NCBI GenBank assembly: GCA_038025085.1
Contig: CM076146.1
Coordinates: 14,811,001-14,875,000 of the forward strand
DNA length: 64,000 nt
Source of the DNA: Tetragonia tetragonoides
Taxonomy: Eukaryota > Streptophyta > Magnoliopsida > Caryophyllales > Aizoaceae
Reading direction: 5' to 3'
Numbering within the stretch: position 1 is the stretch's first letter; every line of letters begins with the position of its first letter. This document shows positions 24,851 through 39,078 of the stretch, piece by piece. The translations under genes were made by a program, and so were the position numbers. Under the pieces are notes generated by a model. It saw nothing but the letters and a program-made list of their open reading frames with translations. It ran no database searches and had not been told where the DNA came from.

Positions 24851-27800
24851 TTTGTGATGAATTTAAATGAAGCAGAAGCAAACCCGAACGTGATCGCTGG
24901 TACTTTTTTTGTTCATTCTTTTCCCGCTTTTGTTTTGTTTGATAGTGATGCAACGCATTCTGTACTTTCTAAGTGCTTTGCATCTAAGATAGGATTAGAA
25001 CCTAGTTCTGTGTATAGTGCAAATATGAGGATGCCAGATGGATCGATCGCTAAGTGTAAAGCGTTGTATGAAAAGTGTTCGATTAGGATAGCTGGTTCCG
25101 ATTTACCCGCGGATTTGATTCAGATGGATTTCAAGGACTTTGATGTGATATTGGGAATGGATTGGTTAGCCAAGTATAGGGCTAAGTTAGAGTGCTTTGA
25201 ACAACGCGTTTCTTTGCGAGGACCTAAAGGTAAGAGGATCACTTACCGAGGAGTAGTGGTCAAGCCTAAGCTGAAGGTGATGGCTACTATGAAGGTTAAA
25301 GAGTGCTTGACTAAGGGTGAAGCGATTTACCTTTGTCATGTGGTGAACACGAGCCGCGAGACGGAAGCTTCTCAACCTATTCCTGTAGTTTCCTAGTATG
25401 CTGACGTGTTTCCCGAAGAGATTCGCAAAATGCCTCCACAATTCATTATTGATTTTACAATCGAGCTTGCTCCAGGTTCTGCACCAATCTCAAAAGCACC
25501 GTATCGTATGGCACCTGCTGAGATGAAGGAACTGAAAACACAACTTGAGGATTTGTTACAAAAGGGATACATATGTCCAAGTGTATCGCCTTGGGGTGCT
25601 CCTGTTTTGTTTGTACGGAAGAAGGATGGTAATATGAGACTGTGCATCGACTACCGCGACTTAAACAAGATTACGATCAAGAATAGATACCCACTTCCCC
25701 GAATTGAAGATCTGTTTGACCAACTGCGTGGTGCGTCAATTTTCTCAAAGATAGACCTGTGATCAGGATACCATCAGTTGAGGATCTCTGAGCCTGATAT
25801 TGTGAAGACAGCTTTTAGGACGACGTATGGGCACTACGAGTTCACCATGATGCCTTTTGGGTTGACAAATGCGCCTGCAAAGTTTATGGACTTGATGAAC
25901 CGTACGTTCCAGCCTTACCTGGACCAGTTTGTTGTAGTCTTTATCGATGATATTCTGATTTACTCGAAGAACGCCGAGGAGTATGAGCAACATCTACGTA
26001 CTGTTTTGGAGATTCTGCGAAGACATCAATTTTACGCCAAGTTGTCTAAGTGTGAGTTTTGGTTAGACACGGTATCTTTCTTAGGACACGTGGTCTATAA
26101 GGATGGAGTGGCCGTAGATCCAGAGAAGATTCGAGCTGTTACAGATTGGTCAAGACCAACGACCGTGACCGAAGTTCGAAGTTTTCTTGGACTTGTTGGA
26201 TATTATAAACGATTTGTGGAAGGTTTCTCAAAGGTTGCGCAACCAATCACGAATTTGATGAAGAAAACGAGAAAGTTTGTATGGTCCGACAAGTGTGAGA
26301 CTGTTTTCCAAGAGTTGAAGAAACGTCTTACAAGTGCACCTATTTTGACATTGCCGTCCGGAACAGAAGGATATGAGGTCTACAGTGACTCATCTAAGCA
26401 TGGCTTAGGGTGTGTTTTGATGCAACACGGAAAGGTCATGGCTTACGCCTCACGACAACTGAAGAAGCATGAAGACAACTATCCTACGCACGATCTAGAA
26501 CTTGCTGTTGTCGTATTTGCATTGAAGATTTGGTGACATTACCTGTATGGTTCCGCAGTCAAGATGTTTACCGATCACAAGAGTCTCAAGTATATCTTTA
26601 CGCAGAAAGAGTTGAACATGCGCCAAAGGAGATGGCTAGAACTTCTGACGGAGTACGACATTGATATCCAGTACCATGAGGGTAAAGCGGACGTAGTCGT
26701 TGATGCTTTGAGTAGGAAGACTAGACATTCATTAAACACTGCTTTAGTGCTTCCTAAGGAGATCATACGTGACTTGCAAAGTCTCGAGGTGGAGATTGTG
26801 TTTCAAGGTGACGTTCAATGTACCTTAGCACATATGATTGTTCGACCAACACTGCTTGAAGAGATCAAAGATAAACAAAGTGGTGATGAGGATCTTCAGC
26901 GGATTCTAAACCACAAAGACGAGGGTAGGTCCGAGGACTTTACTTTGGGCGAAGATGGAATTATAAGATTTCGAGAACGTGTTTGCGTACCCAATGACCC
27001 AGATATCAAAATTCAGATTCTGGGTGAAGCTCATAATACACAGTATTCTGTACATCCTGGTGGAGATAAGCTTTACAAAGATCTTCGCCAAGTGTTCTGG
27101 TGGAAAGGTATGAAACAAGATGTCGCTGAGTTTGTAGCGAAGTGTTTGACATGTCAGAAAGTCAAGATCGAGCACAAGAGACCGGGTGGAATGGTACAAT
27201 CACTGAAAGTTCCGACTTGGAAATGGAATTCGATTTCTATGGATTTTGTCATGGGTTTACCTTTGACACAAAAGAAGAACAACGCCATTTGGGTGGTTGT
27301 AGATCGCTTGACGAAGGTCGCACGATTCATTTCTATGCACGACACGTGGGAAATGGAGAAACTGGCTGACGTGTACGTCAAGGAGGTCATAAGACTTCAT
27401 GGTGTACCTGAAGATATTGTTTCTGATACAGACTCGAGATTTCTCTCTAACTTTTGGCAGAAATTACAAGAAGCTTTCGGAAGCAAATTGAAGTTTAGTA
27501 CCGCTTTTCATCCTGCAACAGATGGCCAGACGGAAAGGACAATCCAGACTCTAGAGGATATGCTTCGAGCGTGTGCCCTCGAATACCAAGGTTCGTGGGA
27601 TAAACATATTCCGTTGATCGAATTTTCTTACAACAATAGCTATCATTCAAGCATTGATCGAGCGCCATATGAAGCCTTGTATGGTAGGAAGTGTAGATCG
27701 CCTGTATGTTGGAACGACATTAGCGAGACTGCAGTTTTGGGTCCTGATATGATCCAGCAAATTGTCGACATTGTGAAGGTGATTCAGACGAAGATGCGAA

Positions 27801-28320
27801 GTGCACAAGATCGCCAGAAATCATATGCAGATAGAGGTCGTAGACCTGAAGAATTTGAGGTGGGAAGCAAGGTACTTTTGCGAGTATCTCCTACCAAGGG
27901 TGTAATGCGTTTTGGTCGTAAGGGGAAGTTAAGTACTAGTTACATTGGACCTTACGAGATCCTAGAGAGGATTGGTGAAGTTGCTTATCGTCTAGCTTTA
28001 CCTGTGGAACTTGAGAAAGTCCACCATGTCTTTCACGTCTCTCAACTGAAGCAATACGTACACGATCCAACTCATGTCGTTCAACCTGAAACGATCGAAC
28101 TTGACGAGAGTTTGACATATGAAGAACGTCCGATCGAGATCACCGACCGCAAAGAGCGCTCGACTCGCACAAAGACTATTCCGATTGTGAAAGTTATTTG
28201 GTCCCGTCATGATCAAGAAGAGGAAACATAGGAAGCTGAATCCATGATGCGCGAGAAGTACCCAGAACTCTTTCTCGAAGGTACTAATTCCATTCGAGTA
28301 TCGGGACGAAACCCTTTTTA
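24851..28320 (+). pseudogene. pol: Tekay Pol: protease, RT, RNase H, integrase, chromodomain-like tail
   Basis: Domains in order: aspartic protease with LFDSDATHS (about 24945), where the family has DSG; RT from about 25400 with [12 protein letters not shown] and the catalytic [10 protein letters not shown] (about 25940); RNase H with [14 protein letters not shown] (about 26380); integrase with HHCC zinc site (27030-27160), DDE residues in [17 protein letters not shown] and [10 protein letters not shown]; then a C-terminal segment ending [14 protein letters not shown]. Stops: TAG 25394, TGA 25760 (IDL*SGYHQ), TGA 26534 (KIW*HYLYG), TAG 28229 at a position usually Trp. After that stop the frame continues to about 28320 with a typical Tekay tail (MMREKYPELF). 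The conserved residues are mostly intact, so decay is recent. Confidence 0.85.
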
Positions 28321-28558
28321 AGGAGGGTAGAATGTCACACCTAGTAATTTCGTGTTTTGTTTACCGCTTTGCATTAGTTGCATGTTCTAGCATTACATGC
28401 TGCACTGCTAATCGACCAAGATCACAAACGTAGTACACGCATTGTCGTTGTCCAAAAATCGATTTATACCTTCGTATGCGTAAACTCGTTTCGTCGTTGA
28501 GAAGTGATTACTTCATGTTTTAAGTTTCGGGACGAAACTTCTTTTAAGGAAGGTAGAA
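28321..28558 (+). other. Tekay 3' untranslated region and polypurine tract
   Basis: Contains two purine-rich runs, AAGGAGGGTAGAATG at about 28320 and AAGGAAGGTAGAA ending at 28558. The second abuts the 3' LTR start TGTGATAAC and is the functional PPT candidate. The first may be a relic of an earlier LTR start. Confidence 0.7.
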
Positions 28559-31173
28559 TGTGATAACCCAATATTTTCTATAATTATAATATCGATTTAT
28601 AATTCATTTATAAATAGTTTCGGAGATTTACATCGTATATTTATTTAACGATTCGATTTACTCAAATTAACCCATAATAATATTATGGAAATTTCGGGAT
28701 TTATAATTATCAAATTGAGGGATTTAGTTAAAATGGTTTTGTATATGAATAAGGCTTATTCATATTGTTTTAATTGGTTTTAATTAGCATTTAATTAGTT
28801 TTAATTGTTTTTAATTAGCAATTAAATAAGAAAATAATCCTAATTCTAGTAGGGTTTGACTTTCCTTGACTAAGCACCTATATAAGCTAAAGATGGGTCA
28901 GTTGATCCGTTTACAAAACTGAGCCAAAAGCCCCAATTCTTTTCTCCCTCTCTCACGCTATTCTCTCTCTCTTTTCTCTCTCTCTCCGCCGTACACCTCT
29001 CTCTCTCTCCCCCCTGCTGTCGCAACCAGGCCAGCACCGCCTCCTCTTCCTCTCGCCGGTGAGCCGCCCTTCCCCCTCTCTTTCTTTCTCTCTCTTTTCC
29101 TTTCTCTCTCCCTGTACTCTATTTTCCCCCTCCCTTGTTTACGCGGAGGCGCGAGTGTCGCGCCACCGCGGCGCCACCAGGCCGCGCCTGGGTGGTCGCC
29201 GGCGAGTGGTCAACGCGACGGGACCTTGCTCGTCGCTCCTTCCCCTCTCATTCGCTCTCTCTCTCCCTCGCAAACTATCTCTCTCTCGCGATCTCTCTCA
29301 CTCTCTCTCCTCCGTCACAGGTGCTCCGGCGAGCCACCGCCGACCATGGTGGTCGGTGGGTGGTGGTCTTGGTGATGGGCTAGGTCTTGGGTCCCCATGC
29401 TTAGTGTATCACGGCCTAGACTCGAAAAACCGATTAGGGTTTCGTTTAATATTTTCGTTTTAATTAATTTCGTATTTTCAGTATTTTCTTCAATAATTGT
29501 TTTTATTTTTCTGTACTCGTTCGGAGTCCGAATCCGAATTTTCTAAAGCCTAGATTGGTTGGAATAAATCAAACAATCTAATAAAAATATTATTTTAAAG
29601 TTTCAGTACTGTTTGGATTTTCATATTTATTAATTATGTCTCGGTAATTATTTTTAATTAGGACCAAACGGACAAGCGTGATCAGGTTGTGATTAGCCAA
29701 GTTACCTACTGCTTAGTGAGCGTTTGTTAGGTAAGCGATTGTGCCTACTTCTTTCCAAAGCCCCATCAAAACTATTTTGGTGTGTTATGTGCTAATTGAT
29801 TATTATTGTGAATTTAATATGCGAAGCATGATTAAATTATATCGTCATTAATTATGAGAATTTGAAATATATTCTTCGTTGTAAATATGATTTATATGGA
29901 GTATGATAAGTTTATAAAGTTTTGTTAATTAATTGGTTCATATGCTAATTAATGTTTAATTATGGCGATGTTGAATTTCTAATATTATTATGATATAATA
30001 AAATGTGCTATTTGGAATAGGATATTAATAAGTGTTAATGAGCACCTACTATTATATTGGATGGTTTATTTGTGAAAGTGTAATTTTTGGATATCATGAT
30101 TTACTGCCGAAGTGCTGCCGAAATTTCGTTAGACATATATGAAGCATGACTATAGTTAATATGCCCTTATGTCGTAATCGTCGTTATTATTATTCATTAT
30201 CGTGAGCATGAAATGAAGTAGCATGTCGTGGTCTCGTTGTACCACTAGGTCAATCAATGCAAGTATGTGAATTGAATTAAATGAGGATAAGACTCCTAAT
30301 GGATCCCTAGGAGTTGTCGAGCTATCGTGACTTATCTAATTGATATAGTCTAGGGATGAGTGATTCCCAAGTTACTTTTATGGACACCTCGTAGTGTGTT
30401 CGGGACAGATCATTCCCCATTGTTTAATTCTCTACATATCGATTATTATGTTAGAGGTAGTGTGAGTATACACTAGCGTAAGTCCATGGCATGTCTATAT
30501 CTATCTATGAACAGTATGGGTAATCGCTGTTCTATTCGCTCTCTTATCTCTCTAATCAAGATGGTTTATCTATTTGTGTTCGAATGATCACTAAAGCAAG
30601 AATTGCATGTAATTGAATATCGAGTATGCGTGTGCTTGATTGTATGACTACTTGTGCATGCAAATGAATTTCAATGATTCTTCTAAAACCCAGGTAAGGT
30701 TTGCGAAAGTGTTTTTACTGGGTATGGACGACGTTTATTCAGTTATTCTGATTTTTGTTTTCTTTTGTTTCTTCTCTTTTTCTTCTGTACCTTGATTCCA
30801 TCACGGAAACCAAAGTGCAGGTGTAGCTGAGTGAGGACGGTTTGCTAGAAGGTTGAATGTGGGCTGTTTGTTTAGAACTATGGATTTATTGGTTACCTTG
30901 GATTATTTGGGATTTTGGTTTGTGCCCTTGAAGGCAAAGTTGTAATAAAACTATAATGGACTTAAGGCCGCTAGATAGACAACCCTTATATTTATGTTTA
31001 ATTTGTTTAGATGCTTCCTTTGATACCTAGTTTTCCTTTCTGCTTAGCATTTACTCCTTAGCGATAAATGTTGCAGTAACTACCCTTAGGTCCGTGACGG
31101 TTCGGCGGTGTCGAGTCGTGTACAGTGACGTCGATAGTGCTTGGAAAATCGTTGCGAATTCAGGGGTGTTACA
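28559..31173 (+). repeat. Tekay 3' LTR, complete
   Basis: 2,615 bp, TGTGATAACCC…GGGGTGTTACA, with imperfect short inverted ends. TATA box CTATATAAGC at 28878-28887, followed by a CT-rich stretch (about 28930-29320) that probably marks the transcribed leader. The large size fits Tekay/Del elements. Confidence 0.85.
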
Positions 31174-34695
<3,522 letters not shown>

Positions 34696-34860
34696 TTTTT
34701 TTTTAGTGAATAGGAAGAGTGAATTTTGGAATGTGCTTAAGGGATTGAGGGGTGTTTAATATTGTTTCTGGAAACATGATGAAGCTGATCGTGATGGTGA
34801 TGATGAGTGAATTTTAATATTGTATTAATGATGAAGCTGATCGTTATGATCTTATGAAGT
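34696..34860 (+). repeat. TAA-repeat unit 5, first part
   Basis: The start of another unit, interrupted at about 34860 by the Helitron-like insert. It resumes at 36451. Confidence 0.7.
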
Positions 34861-36450
34861 ACTAGTAATGATGCCCGTGCATCGCACGGGTTAAGTTATA
34901 ATTTTTTTTCTTGTTATTTTATTCTTTAATATTATATATTTTAAAAAATATTTACGCTAATTAAAATTGGATATGATCTTATACGTTAAGATTAAACCTA
35001 TTGTAAATGCATCTCATTTTTAAGTATTTTCCGATGCGAATACGATGGTACAAATATTAAAGTATTTTTTTTTAAGATGTGTAGAAGATTACATTTGCTT
35101 TTCAATTTCCATTTTGGTGTCCTGACGTATTGCATAATCATTTTTTAGTGACCTGTGTTTTTAATATTTCCACATTGGTTACTTGAGATATTAGAAAATG
35201 AATCACTTTGAGTGTTTTCGTTAGTTCCGTTATAATTTTGCTGTTAATTTGGTGACGTAACCACTAATAAGTCTAAAGTACATGTTCCATGACCTAACTA
35301 CCCCACTTAAGTGAGAGTTACCCATCTTTCTTCCAAAACTCAAAATCATTTGCACCGACCTCCATTTTAACAACCTCAGAAGCTACTCCACCGGCTACCA
35401 CAATTCCAACCACCATCAACGCACTTTCATCTACACCAGTTCCCCTTCAACTGTCTCTCTCTCTTCACCTCTTCGCTCGAAAACAGTGGCCAGATATATT
35501 TAATAAAGCAATTGTGGGTTTTGATTGATCGATCGAAATTCGTCAAGATGAATATATTCAGATTGGCCGGTGATATGACCCATTATTTGGCCAGAGTTAG
35601 TTCTTGTTTTGCTCCTCAATATCCACACCATCATATCATGCACTGGTCATTTCCCTCTCATCCTCATTTCCGATGGTGGCCGGGGTGAGACTTGAGAGAG
35701 GGCGGTGGTGGTTCTGTGGGGTGGTGGTCTCGGGAAGATGGTGGGTCCAGGGTTGGTGGCAGGGAGGTCGAAGTAGTGGGGGGCGAAATTCTGGGGTGGT
35801 GGTGGGGTGAAATTGGGGTCGTAGACTGGTGGGTGAAATGGAGAGAGAAAATGAAGGTGAGTGGCGGAGGTGGTGGGTGGTGGTGGAGATGGTGAGAGTG
35901 GGTTTCGGGCTGTTGAAGTGTGAAAAAGAGGAAGAATAAAAGTCTTCTAAAGTTTGCAGGCCAAATTGTTTTTTTTTTTTGCTATGCTTTTTTTTTTTTG
36001 GCTATGCAGGCCAAATTGTTTAATTGAAGGAACTGCTGTTGATCGTGGCCAAGCTTCCAACAGGCGTTAATGATGAAGATGGGGATGAAGAAGAAAAATG
36101 ACTAAATAGCCCGTCGAAAATAATAAAATGCGTTTTTTGTCCCCTTTTTTAACGGAAAATAAAATAGAGGTGACGGAAAATACTAATGTGAAATAAAATA
36201 TAATTGACTCAGGTAACTAAAGTGGAAAGGAAATATAAAAAATACGGGTAACTAAAAAATGATAATACAATACGTTAGGGTACCAAAGTGAAAATTTTCC
36301 AATATTAAGTTATAACATTTATAAAACTCTAGTTATTCATCACAAGTCAAACTCTCAATTTTATTTTATTAAAAATTATTTTAATAATATATTTAATGAT
36401 GTGGTATGGCTCAAAACTCACGAAATATGCTAGCTTTATATATATAGAGA
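34861..36450 (-). mobile_element. Helitron-like non-autonomous element
   Basis: Read on the minus strand, the 3' end is CCCGTGCGATGCACGGG, eight bases, then CTAG and T (34862-34890). The 5' end is TCTCTATATATATAAAGCTAG (36450 back to 36431). Both are classic Helitron termini. The element splits a tandem TAA unit that resumes at about 36451. No Rep/helicase is present. About 1.2 kb of the interior is a MULE-like insert. The exact insertion dinucleotide is blurred by local changes. Confidence 0.65.
35103..36300. mobile_element. MULE-like insert with ~95-bp terminal inverted repeats
   Basis: The left end (…CATTTTGGTGTCCTGACGTATTG…ATTTTTTAGTGACC) matches the complement of the right end (…CACTTTGGTACCCTAACGTATTG…ATTTTTTAGTTACC) over roughly 95 bp. 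Long TIRs suggest Mutator-like origin. The interior holds a CT-rich stretch (35290-35480) and a GGTGG-rich stretch (35670-35890), unlike the surrounding AT-rich DNA, possibly captured sequence. Short open frames at 35604-35895 show no domain. I could not fix a TSD. Confidence 0.5.
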
Positions 36451-37301
36451 ATATTGACTACATTTTTTTTTTAAGTTGGTATTTATAAGGGTATTATATG
36501 TTTAGTCACTTTAATGATTGTAAGGGTCATCTTTTAGTCACATAGGGTCACTTATAAATAATAATTATTTTCACTTTAGATAATGTCACATTTTTAGCAA
36601 TTTCTTTTGCTTTTCAAGAAAAACATTTATGTACCCCTAATAATCAAAGAAAAAGTATTGTGTGAGACCAACTCACAGAAAAATGGGGTCATTACTTAGA
36701 AATGTAGGGGTCACTTATTATGAGTCGTGACCCTTGTTCTACTTTACAGTGACCCTCTTCTTACCAAAGGTTATGGTAAGACCGCCTTAAACAAGTTTTT
36801 GCGTAAAGCAAGTTTTGTCTAAGACCAACTCACAGAAAAATGGGATCACTCTTTAAAAATATAAGGGTCACTTAAATAAATTCAAGAGTCACTATAATGT
36901 TAGTAAAGATCACTTCTAAGTTAATAACTGACTATATAATGGTGATACCTAGTAGCTATGTGAATACTTAAGAGCACAACTATTATAACCGACTATTTAT
37001 TACGGGTATCGATTTATTATATATCAAGTGACTTAGCGACAATTACTATGACCTAGAATAACTACTACTACTACTACTAATAATAATAATAATATTTAAC
37101 ACGATTGAAGTTATTTACCAACTACTCACATATATATTTTTTTACCAACGTGATTCATTTGCATGCTCTTTTCCAACCATTAATATATGATGACTATTAA
37201 TTGAAGTTAAAATATAAAGAGTTTGCTGAATTAATTTCTATTTTTTATCTCTGTATCACACGGGTCACTTATATGAATTCATGAGTTACTATATTGTTAG
37301 T
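36451..37301 (+). repeat. TAA-repeat unit 5, middle part
   Basis: Resumes at 'atattgactacattttt' and follows the unit to TTAGT (37297-37301), the left target duplication of the Athila element. Confidence 0.75.
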
Positions 37302-38591
37302 TGATAAGTACGATATATTACATAATTTAACCTCTTTATATTTATTTGTTAGTTCTTTATTTATGTCTCTCTAGTAATAATTAATAGATTTTCTGTGTAT
37401 CTGTCATTTGTAGGTACAAGTACAAAAGGGGCATCAAAAACTAAGCATATGCAACAAAGAAGAAAGAATTATTAGAAGCCAAAGATCTTTTGTCTAACAC
37501 GTATTGAATTGCTGGCAGCAAAGGAAGTTGACCTTTAAATTATGCTTGGTAGGCTTACTACTTGTAATTGACCAAATAAAAGAGCCCATCAAGTCAATAT
37601 GTGAGCATGTGCCTACTTTAGCCCAAAGAACACTTATACGCTGGTGGAAAATAAAGTGAAGTGGGTTCCTCACAAATCAAATTGACTTGGGCAAAAAGAA
37701 GTTTCTAGGCACAAGTATAAAAGCAATTTTTGGTGTTACGATTAGGGATAACAAAGAGTATTGAGCAGTTGACGACAGAGAGCACGACGACACAGGCATA
37801 GCAGCAAGGCGACGACAGATTACAAGAACAAGACCACTGTTTGATCATGTCCATCGTCAATTTAATGGTGTTTTCTTCCATAATCATGTCTAGCTAATTC
37901 GTCTGTCTAGGATTTTGATGAAGCCATAATTTAGTGACAATGATATTTATTTTATTAGGATATTTATCTAGTTCTATGTGATTGCATAACCAGATTACTT
38001 TAATTAGATTTACAGTTCTTAATGTTTATTCAATTCAGTCTATATAATTGTTCTTGTTGAATTTATTAATAGATTGAGATTGATACTTAGGTTATGTGAT
38101 TGTATTTACTAATTGGGGTTATTTTATTGAATGGTTCATGCTAGTTTTAGATAAATTATGTCATATTTGTTTATGCTGGACCTAGATGAGTTATGTCATT
38201 AGTTTAATCGCAATATTTATTATTCAATCGAAGCTTGTAGCCTAGATTACTACCTAGAACTAATATTGTCCCAGGTTAAAGTAAATTCATTGTTACGAGA
38301 TTATTGGTGGATTCAAGGTCCTAGTATTTGTCTACTTGGTTAAAACCTACTCAATTTTCTAGCTAGTTTGTTTCCGTTACGCTTTTAGTTAATTCTTTTA
38401 GTATTATTTGTAATAGTTTAGAGTCAAAAATCACAACTATATTACCTTTAGATTAATTTAGGTTGATAATTAGAATATAGTAATTCCTTGTTCCCTGTGG
38501 ATACGATACCCTTATACTCAATAGTACTACATTGACCTTGTGCACTTGCAAGTATTTAGAGGGTTATAAACTACACATAATTGACCGATCA
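37302..38591 (+). repeat. Athila 5' LTR
   Basis: 1,290 bp. TATA box TATAAAA at 37717-37723. Ends TTGACCGATCA. Confidence 0.9.
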
Positions 38592-38597
38592 AGTTTT

Positions 38598-38615
38598 TGG
38601 CGCCATTGCCGGAGA
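38598..38615 (+). other. Athila primer binding site
   Basis: TGGCGCCATTGCCGGAGA, six bases after the LTR. It is close to the TGGCGCCGTTGCCGGGGA form common in Athila elements, which I recall as tRNA-Asp complementary. Confidence 0.75.
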
Positions 38616-39078
38616 ACGGTGGTTAGTTACCTTAGCTAATATTTGTTTATCTATTACTGTTAGTTTGTCTTCTGTTAACTATTTTCTTGCTGTTAACTTT
38701 TGTCTAAAAGAAAAAAAAAAAAGTTTGTGTCTCTATTTGTTGTGTTACTCTCAGTTTTAGTTACTACTTCATCGTTCCATTTGTTTTTAACTTTTTTTTT
38801 ATTATTTTTTTTCCCTTTACCTTTGTCCTTTTATCTCTTTTTGTTCTCTGTTTCTTGCGAAGTCTTTCGTCACTGTTTACTACTAGGTGTCTTTATTTTC
38901 TTGTTATTATTTTTTTAATTGCTATTATTATTTGTTCTCCTGTTATATATATTACTAGTTTAATTTATGCACGATCGACATTCTCGTTCACTTGATTTAG
39001 AAGAATACGATCCTGAGATAGAACGTACTCTTAGAGAACTTAGAGCCCTAAACAGACAAAAAAAAAAAAGAGAGAAAG
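38616..39078 (+). other. Athila leader with probable original Gag start
   Basis: ATG at 38967 opens a frame (…LDLEEYDPEIERTLRELRAL…) that resembles the usual Athila Gag N-terminus. It runs into a 12-A tract (about 39059-39070) and is out of frame by one with the long ORF that starts at 39079. A single A more or fewer would join them. The preceding 350 bp is T-rich and non-coding. Confidence 0.55.

Larger units (their letters stand above)
20276..31173 (+). mobile_element. Tekay/Del-type Ty3/gypsy retrotransposon, 5'-truncated
   Basis: Plus-strand chromovirus-type element in the order: truncated 5' LTR, PBS, extra ORF, gag, protease, RT, RNase H, integrase, chromodomain-like tail, PPT, full 3' LTR. 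The domain order (integrase last) marks Ty3/gypsy. The integrase C-terminus (…[14 protein letters not shown]…) is like the chromodomain end of Tekay/Del elements. The 5' LTR lacks its first roughly 1 kb, including the promoter. The flanking tandem-unit sequence overlaps by about 340 bp rather than giving a TSD, so rearrangement followed insertion. Multiple stops and frameshifts show a dead copy. Confidence 0.85.

Noticed and set aside
28559..31173. Interpreting the tandem LTR-like sequences as host promoters or genes
   Set aside because: TG/CA termini, PBS/PPT neighbours and multiple copies show they are LTRs.
35604..35895. Two overlapping Gly/Val/Trp-rich frames
   Set aside because: They derive from a GGTGG-rich low-complexity stretch inside the MULE-like insert with no recognisable domain.
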